Source: Symsagittifera roscoffensis
Taxonomy: Eukaryota > Xenacoelomorpha > Acoela > Convolutidae
Direction of reading: 5' to 3'
Assembly (NCBI RefSeq): GCF_963678635.1
Contig: NC_087070.1
Location: 54,290,617-54,354,616 of the forward strand
Length of the DNA: 64,000 nt
Shown here: piece after piece, positions 34,901 to 46,900 of the stretch
How the letters are laid out: each line of letters begins with the position of its first letter
Numbering within the stretch: the stretch's first letter is position 1
Translations under genes and position numbers: made by a program
The notes under the pieces: generated by a model
What the model saw: only the letters and a program-made list of their open reading frames with translations
The model's database searches: none
What the model was told of the DNA's origin: nothing

Positions 34901-37900
34901 ACACTTTATTGTTTCAATATACTTATGCAGTTGCAGAACTGATTGTATAAGAATCTAGTGTACAATATTACGCAATGGTTATATAACATACAAGAAAAAA
35001 CATAATTTACTACGAGGACGAATATAATAATTGATTTAACAAAATAAATGTCCTTGGATGCGGAAAGACTCTCCTTATTGGGCAACAGGGTGTCATCTTT
35101 TCTTATGATGAAATTTTTTATCAGAGTTTTTGTCAATGTGTACGGTAGTTTTCGATTAAACAAGGTTCGGATTTTTGTGTTAAGGTTTCTGATTGATGTA
35201 AATAAGAAAGAAAGACTTACGAAGGAAATCAGTTTTACATGTTAAAGGGAACAGCAATGTTCCAGTTCGATGGTTATAGCGGAATTCAGAATTTGGGAAT
35301 CTTATATGCGTGAAAGCTGGGGCATCGTTTCGGCATAACCTGTGAAGGTAGTGTGCTGATCGGTACTCGATTATATTCCGAGCAGTAGGAATTTTGTGCT
35401 GTTTCCTAAGAAGTGTAACGGAATCTCGTTTGCTTATATTCATTTTTATCCTGATTCCCCATTTTATTTGTTTTTCGAGTTTCTCAATATTATCTTGCGT
35501 ACATCCGTTTAAGAGCATGCATGGATAGTGCAAATGGCTCAGTACAAGAGTATTTAACAGGAGAATTCTAGTACGCAGAGGGATTTCGTCTCGGATGCAT
35601 TTTATCGTTTGGATTGCTGTAGCCATTTTTTGTAAAATTTTGTTGACGAATGTTAAGCTTATGTCAATATTGACGCCGAGAAATTTAACTGTCTCTGTTA
35701 AATTAACTTGATAGTTTCCAACTTTCAATGAAAGATTTTCAGTTAGTTTCTTTTTCGACGGTGCAGAAAATACAATGAACTGGGTTTTGTCTACATTAAT
35801 CATTAATCGATTTAAGTGAAAATACAAGAGAATTTTATTGAAATTGTTTTCAATGCTCTTTGTTGCTGTTTCGGGATCTGAATGAAAACTAAGCAGAGTC
35901 GTGTCGTCGGCATATTGTACTAACGTACATGATTTGTCTATTGTTTGTGGCAAGTCATTTACATACAAGTTGAACAGCAGTGGTCCTAGTACAGTACCTT
36001 TGGGTACACCTTGCTCTAATTTATGCCAATCTGAGTGTTCGCCGTTTACTATTGTCAATTGCTGTCTGTTTTCTAGAAATGATTTAATAAGAGTTGTTGC
36101 TGACTGTTCAAAGCCAATGTGACTTAGTTTCCTTTCAAGGACTGAATGAGAGAGTGAATCAAATGCTTTAGATAAATCAAGAAATGCAGCCGCTGCTATG
36201 TTATTTTTATCGAGATGGAATCTGATTTTTTCTGTTGTGTATAAAAGAGCATCATTAGTTGAATAACGTGGACGAAAGCCAAATTGTTTTGGATTTAGAA
36301 TATTGGAATTTGCTAAGAATTCGTGAATTTGGGATGAAAAAATTTTTTCAAACAACTTCGATAGTGGGTGTAATAGAAATTGGACGATAATTTACTGGAT
36401 CTGTCGAGTCGCCTTTTTTGAATATGGGAAAAACGTGTGCCTTTTTTAAGCCAATCTGTGTGTTCGCCGTTTACTATTGTCAATTGCTGTCTGTTTTCTA
36501 GAAATGACTTAAGGTTTTAGTTTGCTAATACACATTGTTATTAAATGGTCCGTGTTTATAGGTGGTTCTGCTACAATAGTTTCTTTACAAAGAGATTTGG
36601 TTGTTATAATGTTATCTAAAATGGATTGGCTGTTTTTAGAATTGTATGTCGGTATCGACTTATTGGTTATAGAGTGGGTGTAATAGAAATTGGACGATAA
36701 TTTACTGGATCTGTCGAGTCGCCTTTTTTGAATATGGGAAAAACGTGTGCCTTTTTTAAGGTATATGAGAATACGGATTTCGAGATGCATTCATTGATAA
36801 TCATCGTAAGAATTGGGTTTACAGTATTAATGCTGTCTTTTAGAGCCCAAGCAGGGATTTTGCTTGGTCCTAATGGCTTGTTTAAGGGAAGTAATAAAAT
36901 TGCATCTTTCATTTCTTTGTGAGTTATGAACCTGAATTGAAAGTGCCTATTTGTTTTGCTGTGTACACTGTACTCAGTTGGTACATCTATGGGAGGATCT
37001 GCGTTTTTGTATTCTCCTATTGTTGAGAACCTGTAGTTAAGGAAATTTGCTTTCTTCTTATTTTCAATTAAAGTGTCGCCAAACGAATTCTGTAGATCAC
37101 CTATTTGCGTTGACTGTTTCATGGTGTTCCTGATAGAGTTTATGAAATTCCATTGTTTTTTTGGACAGTCAAGCATTTTGAATTGGGCTGTTTTCTCTTT
37201 CTTGTATAAATGTTTTAGATGATTGTTGTATTTATTTCTTATTCGTTTATAGTTTTCAAAATTGGCATCTGTTCTTGATAATTGATATGCCTTTAGAAAA
37301 TTTTCTTTTTCCTGTTTTAAAGGTCTATTGACTGAGTTAAGTACTTTACCAGACAGCTGTAGCTGCGGTTTATTTCGGATATACTTCTGCTCTAGTGGTG
37401 CGTGAGCGTTTAGGGCATGCGAGAAAATATCTTCAAATTTTATTAACATTTTAGAGACATCGTTTTCTTGGTAGACGAGAAAACATGGACTCTGTTTAAG
37501 TTCCTCGCAGAACCTATTTTTACAATAATTGGTTTTGTTGAAGCGAAAAGTTCGAATTGGAATGGCTTTTTCGAATCGTTTTAGTTTGCTAATACACATT
37601 GTTATTAAATGGTCCGTGTTTATAGGTGGTTCTGCTACAATAGTTTCTTTACAAAGAGATTTGGTTGTTATAATGTTATCTAAAATGGATTGGCTGTTTT
37701 TAGAGTTGTATGTCGGTATCGACTTATTGGTTATTGACAAATTGTATGGTTTAATAGAATCGCTGAGAAATTTAGCTTCATGTTTATTCAAGTAGTTAAT
37801 ATTGAAATCACCCAAAATCGTAACATCTCGCGCTTCAGAGGCAGCGTAATCGATACCCTTTAGTGTATCTTCTATAAAAATTTCCTTGAATTGTTTGTGT

Positions 37901-40900
37901 GGATTGTAGGCAATAGCAATTATCTGTCTTTTTGGTTCTGCTACAATAGTTTCTTTACAAAGAGATTTGGTTGTTATAATGTTATCTAAAATGGATTGGC
38001 TGTTTTTAGAATTGTATGTCGGTATCGACTTATTGGTTATTGACAAATTGTATGGTTTAATAGAATCGCTGAGAAATTTAGCTTCATGTTTATTCAAGTA
38101 GTTAATATTGAAATCACCCAAAATCGTAACATCTCGCGCTTCAGAGGCAGCGTAATCGATACCCTTTAGTGTATCTTCTATAAAAATTTCCTTGAATTGT
38201 TTGTGTGGATTGTAGGCAATAGCAATTATCTGTCTTTTTGGTTCTGCTACAATAGTTTCTTTACAAAGAGATTTGGTTGTTATAATGTTATCTAAAATGG
38301 ATTGGCTGTTTTTAGAATTGTATGTCGGTATCGACTTATTGGTTATAGAGTGGGTGTAATAGAAATTGGACGATAATTTACTGGATCTGTCGAGTCGCCT
38401 TTTTTGAATATGGGAAAAACGTGTGCCTTTTTTAAGGTATATGAGAATACGGATTTCGAGATGCATTCATTGATAATCATCGTAAGAATTGGGTTTACAG
38501 TATTAATGCTGTCTTTTAGAGCCCAAGCAGGGATTTTGCTTGGTCCTAATGGCTTGTTTAAGGGAAGTAATAAAATTGCATCTTTCATTTCTTTGTGAGT
38601 TATGAACCTGAATTGAAAGTGCCTATTTGTTGCTGTGTACACTGTACTCAGTTGGTACATCTATGGGAGGATCTGCGTTGAAGCGAAAAGTTCGAATTGG
38701 AATGGCTTTTTCGAATCGTTTTAGTTTGCTAATACACATTGTTATTAAATGTTCCGTGTTTATAGGTGGTTCTGCTACAATAGTTTCTTTACAAAGAGAT
38801 TTGGTTGTTATAATGTTATCTAAAATGGATTGGCTGTTTTTAGAGTTGTATGTCGGTATCGACTTATTGGTTATTGACAAATTGTATGGTTTAATAGAAT
38901 CGCTGAGAAATTTAGCTTCATGTTTATTCAAGTAGTTAATATTGAAATCACCCAAAATCGTAACATCTCGCGCTTCAGAGGCAGCGTAATCGATACCCTT
39001 TAGTGTATCTTCTATAAAAATTTCCTTGAATTGTTTGTGTGGATTGTAGGCAATAGCAATTATCTGTCTTTTTGATTTTTTTGAGACGATTGGGCTATAT
39101 TCCACCCAAAGTCCTTCAAAATGGGAGGGACGTAGATAATTTAAATCTTCTCGAATCTTAGGGTTAAATTTTTTCGGAATAAGAAGAAGAGTACCACCAC
39201 CTGCGTGTTGACCAGTGCATTTTTTGTTACGGTCGCATCTAAAAATTTCATGGGTTGTTTTGCAGAATGAATAAGTTTTATGATCGCATGTTTCGTCAAG
39301 CCAGGTTTCCGTAAGACCGATAATTGTGTTTGAGTCAACTCTTTCTGACAAGAAACGTATTTCCATGTGTTTGTTCTTTATGCTTCTACAATTTAGAGTT
39401 ATATATTTGATGAAGTTGTGGTGTTCCTTTGCTTTGTTTGCCAGGATTTCATATGAAAGTGCGGGACCTGGATTGACTTCGATGTCCCATTGAAGAAGCA
39501 GGATTTCCAACATTCCAATCTAAAAGGTTAGTATCACAACTGCACAATAGATGCCAGCTGTGAATCTAAAGTGGCGGTTAGACGTCATGTTTCTAGTTTT
39601 GAGTAGTGCGGTGCTGTTGGGTACATTGTAATTAATGGGAATGCTAGTTAAAAGGGAGAAAATAAGAAGAGTCTTTAAAAGCCATTGGCTAAACATAAAT
39701 TTGATAAATCCAGATCATTGGGTAATAGACTACTAAAACAACATTAGTATGGATAGTATCTATTATGGCGTAAGTCATAATTACTACGATTGGTATTCAT
39801 ATAATTGTAGGTTTGATTGTAGGCTCGCAAGACTCTTTGGGTGCTCGGGGCCCCACGAGACTTGGCTTGAACCAGGTTTCATACGATTCCTCTGAGGGTG
39901 CGCTGGGCCCCTAGAGTTGGAAGTATTCGGAGAAACAACTCGAGGTGATAAGCTGGATAATGGTAGCACCTTTTCCATGATTGCATTTTTTAAAGTACTA
40001 ACAGAACGCATCAAATGTACTTCATGAAAGAAGATTGACTGATAGTCGTTTATGCTGACAATTTTATCGTATATAGGAACAATTTGATACTTTTTTTTTC
40101 TTAAATTTATGAGCAATAAGGCTGTTGAATTCAGTTATACGTTTACCACTTACAGAATCGGGTCCCGATTTCACAGGCGGGACTTGGCATATATTGATTA
40201 TTGCAGGTGAAAACTTTGTCTCAATTTCACTAATAGTGGCGCAAAAAGTTTCAAATATATCATCTACAGGTTTGTGTAGTTCCCTTGTGAGGGAATTGGT
40301 GCCGTCCTGGAAGGTTACTCTGATTTCAGCTCAGTATCGTTGAGATAAGGAATAATCTCAATTTATTGATTTCTATTTTTTTGCAATGAAGTTTTTTATT
40401 TTAAGCCTGCAATTTCTCTAACAAACTTCATTCAGGCTTCTCAATTTTCAAGTTCAAGACACATAATGATTTGATTTTTGGAGCTTTGTGTATCGCAAGT
40501 GGTGCGAAGCTCAACTTCGCCCCTGTGATGAAAATTGTAGAACAAGTTGATCCAGCATTAGCTGGACCACTGGTTAAACTCTAAGCAGCCAAGGCGCAGA
40601 TCGAGGACGTGAGACTCTTAATCAACAAGTCGGATATTCGAATCAGGAACATTTGAATAGTTTTTTGGTCAAGTTTTTGCTGCAAAACAATGGCATTTTG
40701 GTAGACACTGTAGCTGCTTTCTTCATTGCTAGTGTAGGTAAAATTACAAGCAGTCGTAGAGCAGATATGAGAACGTGATATTCCTTATCTCAACAAATTT
40801 TTTTCAAGGTGTATTTTTAACCTTTTCTTCATTTCACTTCTTGAATTTTTCTCGCTTGTGTTTGCAAAGTGCAGCTTCGCCTCTGTGTTTTAATTCATTT

Positions 40901-43900
40901 TCCTTTTCAGTTTTGGCTTAATTCGCAACGGTAACGTCTATGCATAAGACAACAGAGGTTCTGAGTTCGAATCCTGCCAAGGCCTGGGTCTTTTTGCAAA
41001 CTAAAAAATTTAATCTTTAGGAAAAAAGTTTCGGCCTATCGTTGGTCTGCTTATTTTTTATCGTCGGCTAAGTTGCCACAGCGCGAACTTTTCTTGTGGC
41101 TCAAGCGTTTTTCAGTAATTAATTGTCACTTTTGTTTAAAGCTGGTAAAGCTTTCGATCATTGTGATGGGAAATCAAGTTCAGTTTAAGGAAAATATGTC
41201 GGGAAAACTTTTCTCCAGAATTTAAAAAAGCATTCAGAAAACTACTCGAGGCTTATTAAAGCTTTGTTATCTTAAATTTTTATTAAATTTTTATCTCAAG
41301 AATAGTGTGTTACCTATCTCGCCAAATCGCCTCTGATATTTCACAACAAGTCTAGTTAATGACGGTTTCCTTTTAGGTTTTAAAAAAAACTAGTCGCAAA
41401 TCAACTGCTAGTCTACATATATCAGCATTCGCTTAGCTGACATGGCTTTGGTAACTTTATTCTTATACGATAGATTGAAGACGGTACTGTGAGACTGTGA
41501 GTGATTTACTTGAAATATTTGTTTAAGAACTGTTACATGTAATAGTCAAACAATTGAATAGATAAGAGGAAATGTACAAAAATTTATTCGAATATTAATA
41601 GAGGACCCACAAGTGAGCGGTAGACTCCCCCCCCCTATTCTTGCTACTTGGATCGTTCGTACCACTGAAACAAGATCTGCTACGCCACTGCTTTTTTGTT
41701 CTCGAGGGAGTTTTTTTATACTAAGATCAAGGTTTTTCCCGAAAGGGGAGTTTCGAAATTATTTTTTGATCATACCCATCTTCAAAGGGAAAGGGAAGGC
41801 CAAGGAGAAACCCAGCAGCTACCGACCAGTCGCACTCACCAGCTGCACCGCGAAGCTGGCGGAACGTCTCGTCGCCACCCGCCTCGTCTACCACCTGGAG
41901 TTGAAGAAGAAACTGGCCCCTTGCCAAGCTGGCTTTCGTAGAGACAGAAGCACCGAAGAACAGCTAGCGAGAGTCACCCAAGATATCTTCGACGGCCTAG
42001 AGGCCAAGGAACCTCGCCGTGCCGCCCTCGTCTTGCTAGACTTCAGCCGTGCCTACGACAAGACGTGGAAGGCAGCCCTCTACGTGAAGCTGAAAGACCT
42101 AGAGGTGCCGACGTGCATGATCCGCTGGATCAAAGGCTTCCTAGCCGACAGACGAGCTAGGGTGCGTTGGAATGACACCCTCAGCAAGGAGCGTGTCTTC
42201 AGGGAGGGACTACCACAAGGGTCCGTTCTGGCACCAGCGCTGTGGCTTTGTTATTGCAACGACATCTGGCAGACAGTCCATGACAGAGCCCCGGACTGTG
42301 GCCTCAGCCTCTTTGCCGATGACACTGCACTGGTTGCCTCCGACCGAGAGCTTAAGAAATGCGCCACCAAGCTTCAACCGGCCCTGGACGCGGTCACGGA
42401 GTGGTGCTCCCGCTGGAAAGTCCAGCTTGCACAGTACGAAGACGCGGCCGAAAGCAAGTGCTGCTACACTGTGCACGCTAGATCCAGCGGAGAACAACAA
42501 TAAGACCAAGCTCTCTCTCACCCTCGCCGATCACCCAGTGAAGTTCGAGAAAACCCCTACCTTCCTGGGGCTGAAACTGGACTGCCAGCTGACATTTGCC
42601 GCACACGCTGAAGATGTCAAGAAACGGATGGCAAAGAGACGCAACGGCCTTGCTGCCATAGCTAGACGGTCTGTCGGGACCTCCCAACACAACCTCAGAG
42701 CAGCCTATATCGCCACCACCCTCGCGGTCGCGGACTACTCTTCTGCAGTCTGGATGAACCATGCCCAGCCATCGACCCGTAAGGCCGTAGAGGCTGCTCA
42801 AAACAAGTGTGCGAGAGTAATAACAGGATGCCTCGGACTCACCAACGAGAAAGCCCTCCTCGCCTGCGCCGACCTCCCGCCTCTCCGCCATGTCGCTCAA
42901 GAGAGGGCTTCGGTGCTCCGCGAGCGCCTACTCCTCATCCACGACGACGTCCCAGCGCACAAGACTGCCAAAGCCTGGGTACAACCAAGACTAAAAAGCC
43001 GGACCCATGAATCCTGGAAGAGGAACAACGACCACGAGCCAGATGACACCGACACCCTCAGGACACACCGAGGCTGCTGGAGGAGAATCGCGACAGAGAT
43101 GGACTGTATCGTCGAGCTGGACAGCTTCCCCCGCTAACAGATTAGTTGCCAAATTGCTCCTTGGACACTGTACCAACCGGAGACCTTCTTCCGCCTTGAC
43201 TTGGCAGACAGAGACATCAAGAAGGAGAAGTGCGACTCCCAAGTCTCCATCACCAATGACCTACTGGATTACCTTACCAAGGATGACATAGAGATCTGGA
43301 CAGACGGATCGGTGCAGGAAGGTAACCAAAATGGAGGAGGAGCAGCTATTATCACCACCAAGCTTACGAGTACGACCCTAAAGTCTGCAGCCGGTGCTGT
43401 GGCGTCCTCCTATGAAGCAGAGATGGAGGCCATCAAAATAGCCCTGGAGTATGTGAGTACCCTCGGCCAGGAACACGGCACCAGCGTCAGAATCATGACT
43501 GATTCCCTCTCCTCGCTCAGCGAACTAGCGACAGGCCCAGAGGGTCAAGACACCAACTGCGGCATCACCATATGGAAGGCGGTTGAGAAGATTGGGCGTT
43601 GCACTTTCGTCTGGGTCCCCGCACACTGCGGACTCGAAGGGAACGAGTGCGCAGACGTAGCAGCCGGAGAGGCAACTCACCTCGCCCAGGATATACGCCC
43701 ACTGACACTCAACACGGCCAAAGCCGTCATCAAGAAAGAGCGAAGACTAAAGGACAAGAGGTACCTCCAAAACTGGGCAACTACCATGAAAAACCGCCCG
43801 AAGAAGTTCCTCAACAGATGGGAAGAGGTCACGTGGAACCAACTACGAACGGGCCACTCCTCACTATCCAGAGCTGACCTGGCCAGATTTGGGGCCATCG

Positions 43901-46900
43901 AAGACCCCGGCTGCCTGGACTGTGGAGAGCCAGACACCGTAAACCATATACTCAGCTGCCAACGAGGCGCCCACATACGACACGAACTGACCGGACGAGA
44001 TGACGACATGGAAAGCCTATTCAACAACCCCGGATACCTGTTCACATACCTCAGAAGGATGGGACGTGCCCATATCAGTGCGGAGCACTGACCAGGGCCT
44101 CCTGAAGCAAGAAGAAGAAGAAATTATTTTTTGGCCAACAATTGATTTTCCGAGCTATCCCAAAACATTGAAAAGACCCTATTTGTGAAACGTTTTGAAG
44201 CAGGCGATTAAAAAAAACGTTTTACGGCGCTATATTGAAGTTTTCATCTGAAACCGTATTTTTGGCGCTCTAAAATTGCGTGTAGAGGGTTACCAGCGGC
44301 GCGTCGAATTCTTGAAAAAAAGCGCGAATATCCGCCCGACTCTCCTCTCACCTATTCCGCCCCTAGCATAGTACTGCTTCTTCTCTGCCTAAGGGTCATA
44401 CCATAAATGCCACATACTGCATCTTTTAAAATGTATACAGCTAACCATAAAGGTCTTTGCTCTTTTGTAGGTTCGGGAACCAGATGTTCGGTCCAATCTG
44501 GAACAACCAGTCGATCAAGGCAGTGAAGTTGACGTTCAAGGAGGCGATAGGGACCAAAGGGAGAGGGGGCTACTTCGACCCCAGTGGCATCATCAGAGAC
44601 GTCATGCAGAACCACATGGTACAACTGCTCTGTCTAGTCGCAATGGAGAAGCCCCCGTCGCTAGAGGCAGACGATATACGCGCAGAGAAGGTAATTTTTA
44701 AGAGTTGCAAAATGTCCAGCGGAGCTTAAAATTTCGGAATTCAATAAAAGAGTAAATGACGTGATTCAGAAAACGTCATTTCAAGATCGCCGGAAATTTT
44801 AAAATTGCGTGAAACATTTGTTCAAAAGTAACAGATTGCTTTTTATAGTTAACATAAATACTATTCTCTGTTCAAAATTTTTGGAACTTGTAAATACTTC
44901 AAGCAAAATATGATTCATAAATGCCAATGTCCGCTATTTTATACCCAGTGTCCGTGATTTTATCCAACCCAGTGTTCGCTATTTTATAGGTAAAAGTTCT
45001 CAAACGAATTCAGCCCGTGAAAATGGAAGACGTAGTGTTGGGACAGTACGTAGGAGACAAGTCTAAACCCGAGGATAGCGAGGCCTACCAGGGGTACTTG
45101 GACGACCCAACTGTACCCAAAAGTTCGACAACGCCCACTTTCGCCACAGCTGTGCTGCACGTGAACAATGACAGGTGGGAGGGAGTTCCATTCATCATCA
45201 AAGCGGGCAAAGGTCTGAATGAACGAAAAGCAGAGGTGAGTGGGCACTAATTGTTCTCGCTTCTATTTTCTTTTTCTCAATTCTCAATTTTAATCGTCTT
45301 CAATCGGTTTAGTTAATAGAGAGTACGCAGCAGATCTGTGAATATCATTCTTTGACTTTTTGAAATTGCCCTTATTTTTACGCGTTATACGAGTTGGTTC
45401 ACGACTTTGTGGAATCCAATTTATTTGTCGATGAATCCAAAACAGCAAAAAGATCAAAGAAAACAGCCCTTTTGCGGATTCAGCCACAAATCTGTTTTCA
45501 GCTTGTTGTGGAATCCGCTTGCAATTCAGAAAATACTCAGTTTGGTCTCGTAATAGGTAGCGCACCTGGTATTATTTCTGTCAAATATTTGTGTCATTAA
45601 GTTTTGCTGCATGCTGCGAATGAATTTAGATCAGACTGCAGTTCAAAGATGCTCAGGGAGACATTTTCTCGCAGAAGTGTCAGAGGAACGAACTCGTGTT
45701 CAGAGTGCAGCCCAATGAGGCAGTCTACGCTAAACTCATGACCAAAATACCAGGCATGTTTTAAACAACTTATGTACTTTTATCTCATGGGCTCATGTTT
45801 AATAACTTTAATGGAACTCTCGCAGATGGGTGCAACACGTTTTGATATTTTATTGCTGTTTTTACGAGTCGATGAACATAGTTCAGACTGTTATATTGGT
45901 CGCAATAATTTTTGTTTGGTTTTTTCAGGGAAAGTCAAAAAGTTTATTGAGGCTTACATTTACTCTTTTGCTGTTTGGCTTTTGATCTCTTTGTAGTAGT
46001 TAGAACATAGTTGAAAGATGCCCGAGTGAAAAAGAGCCCTGCCTGAAGGCACGAAGTGCCCGAGTGCGGATCTTTTGCCCGAGGCCATCTTCAACTATGT
46101 TCTTACTGTTGAAGAGTATGTTTTGGCTCTTTCTGAGGGAAAGATGCCAGAAAATTGTGAAAGAGCCTGGAAAAGTGCGCGAAACTATGCAAATGATTTC
46201 TTTTTTCATTCATGCGTTCTTATATTTCATTTTTCATTCATGCCTTGTCGTGAAAGAACACGTGTGAAAGAGCAGAATCATACAGTGCTGATTTAAATTA
46301 ACCGGACAAAACGCGTTAAACTCGAAATTTAAAACGCGTTTTTCTCAAATTGGGTTGAGTTTAGGTGAAAACTTATGAAGACAAAACTTGCTTAAAATTT
46401 AAGCAGAATTAATATGGTGTAATTTGTTTTGCGAAATTCGGGTCCAAAATTTAACCCCAAAAATGGGTCATTTTGGCTTTTCTTAGTTAATCAAAAATTG
46501 CGCCAAAAATAACGAGTCGATCACAGACATAATTATATCAAAGTGAGCCCCTTACGTAGCCCAACGAACTTTAAGAAGGGCATATTCTCCAAAAAAAATT
46601 GCAAACCGTTTAAAAATTGTTTTTAAATCAAAAGTGGGTTTTTTTATATATTAAAAAAGACCTTTTTTGTCTATCAAACAAAAATAAATTAGTTTACACA
46701 ATGTTTTGGAGAATATACCTTTCTTAAAGTTTGTTGGGCTACGTAAGGGGTTCACTTTGATATAATTATGTCTGTGATCGACTCGTTATTTTTGGCGCAA
46801 TTTTTGATTAACTAAGAAAAGCCAAAATGACCCATTTTTGGGGTAAAACTTTGGACCCGAATTTCGCAAAACAAATTACACCATATTAATTCTGCTTAAA

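Larger units (their letters stand above)
34900..40335 (-). mobile_element. CR1/L2-like non-LTR retrotransposon RE2, internally rearranged
   Basis: On the minus strand: ORF1 remnant with an esterase-like C-terminus (40330-39784), ORF2 start with DIEVNPGP and endonuclease (39513-38623), a scrambled block (38760-36362), reverse transcriptase (36355-35180) and a 3' UTR with AATAAA on the minus strand at 34911-34906. It lies antisense inside the 12.3-kb G6PD intron. Ends and target duplication were not resolved. The multiple joins between otherwise near-identical segments suggest either real rearrangement or assembly of several copies into one. Confidence 0.85.
41769..44119 (+). mobile_element. 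5'-truncated non-LTR retrotransposon RE3 with RNase H (I/Jockey-superfamily-like)
   Basis: Flanked by the perfect direct repeat GAAATTATTTTTTG (41755-41768 and 44120-44133; the first G may belong to the tail). It starts abruptly inside the reverse transcriptase ([14 protein letters not shown]...) and ends in a (GAA)-rich tail. These are hallmarks of target-primed insertion with incomplete reverse transcription. It is much more GC-rich than the surrounding intron, suggesting a recent arrival or a different source. It inserted into an older DNA-transposon repeat. Confidence 0.92.

Noticed and set aside
36667-38466. Novel 599-residue host protein with internal repeats
   Set aside because: Every segment is RE2 endonuclease or RT sequence; rearranged transposon or assembly chimera.
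6920-39486. Viral origin of the NPGP motifs
   Set aside because: Both are fused to APE endonuclease/RT of non-LTR elements, a known non-viral context for 2A-like peptides.
42172-42470. Start of a separate 321-codon gene
   Set aside because: This part is an alternative frame of the RE3 reverse transcriptase; only the portion after about 42480 is meaningful.
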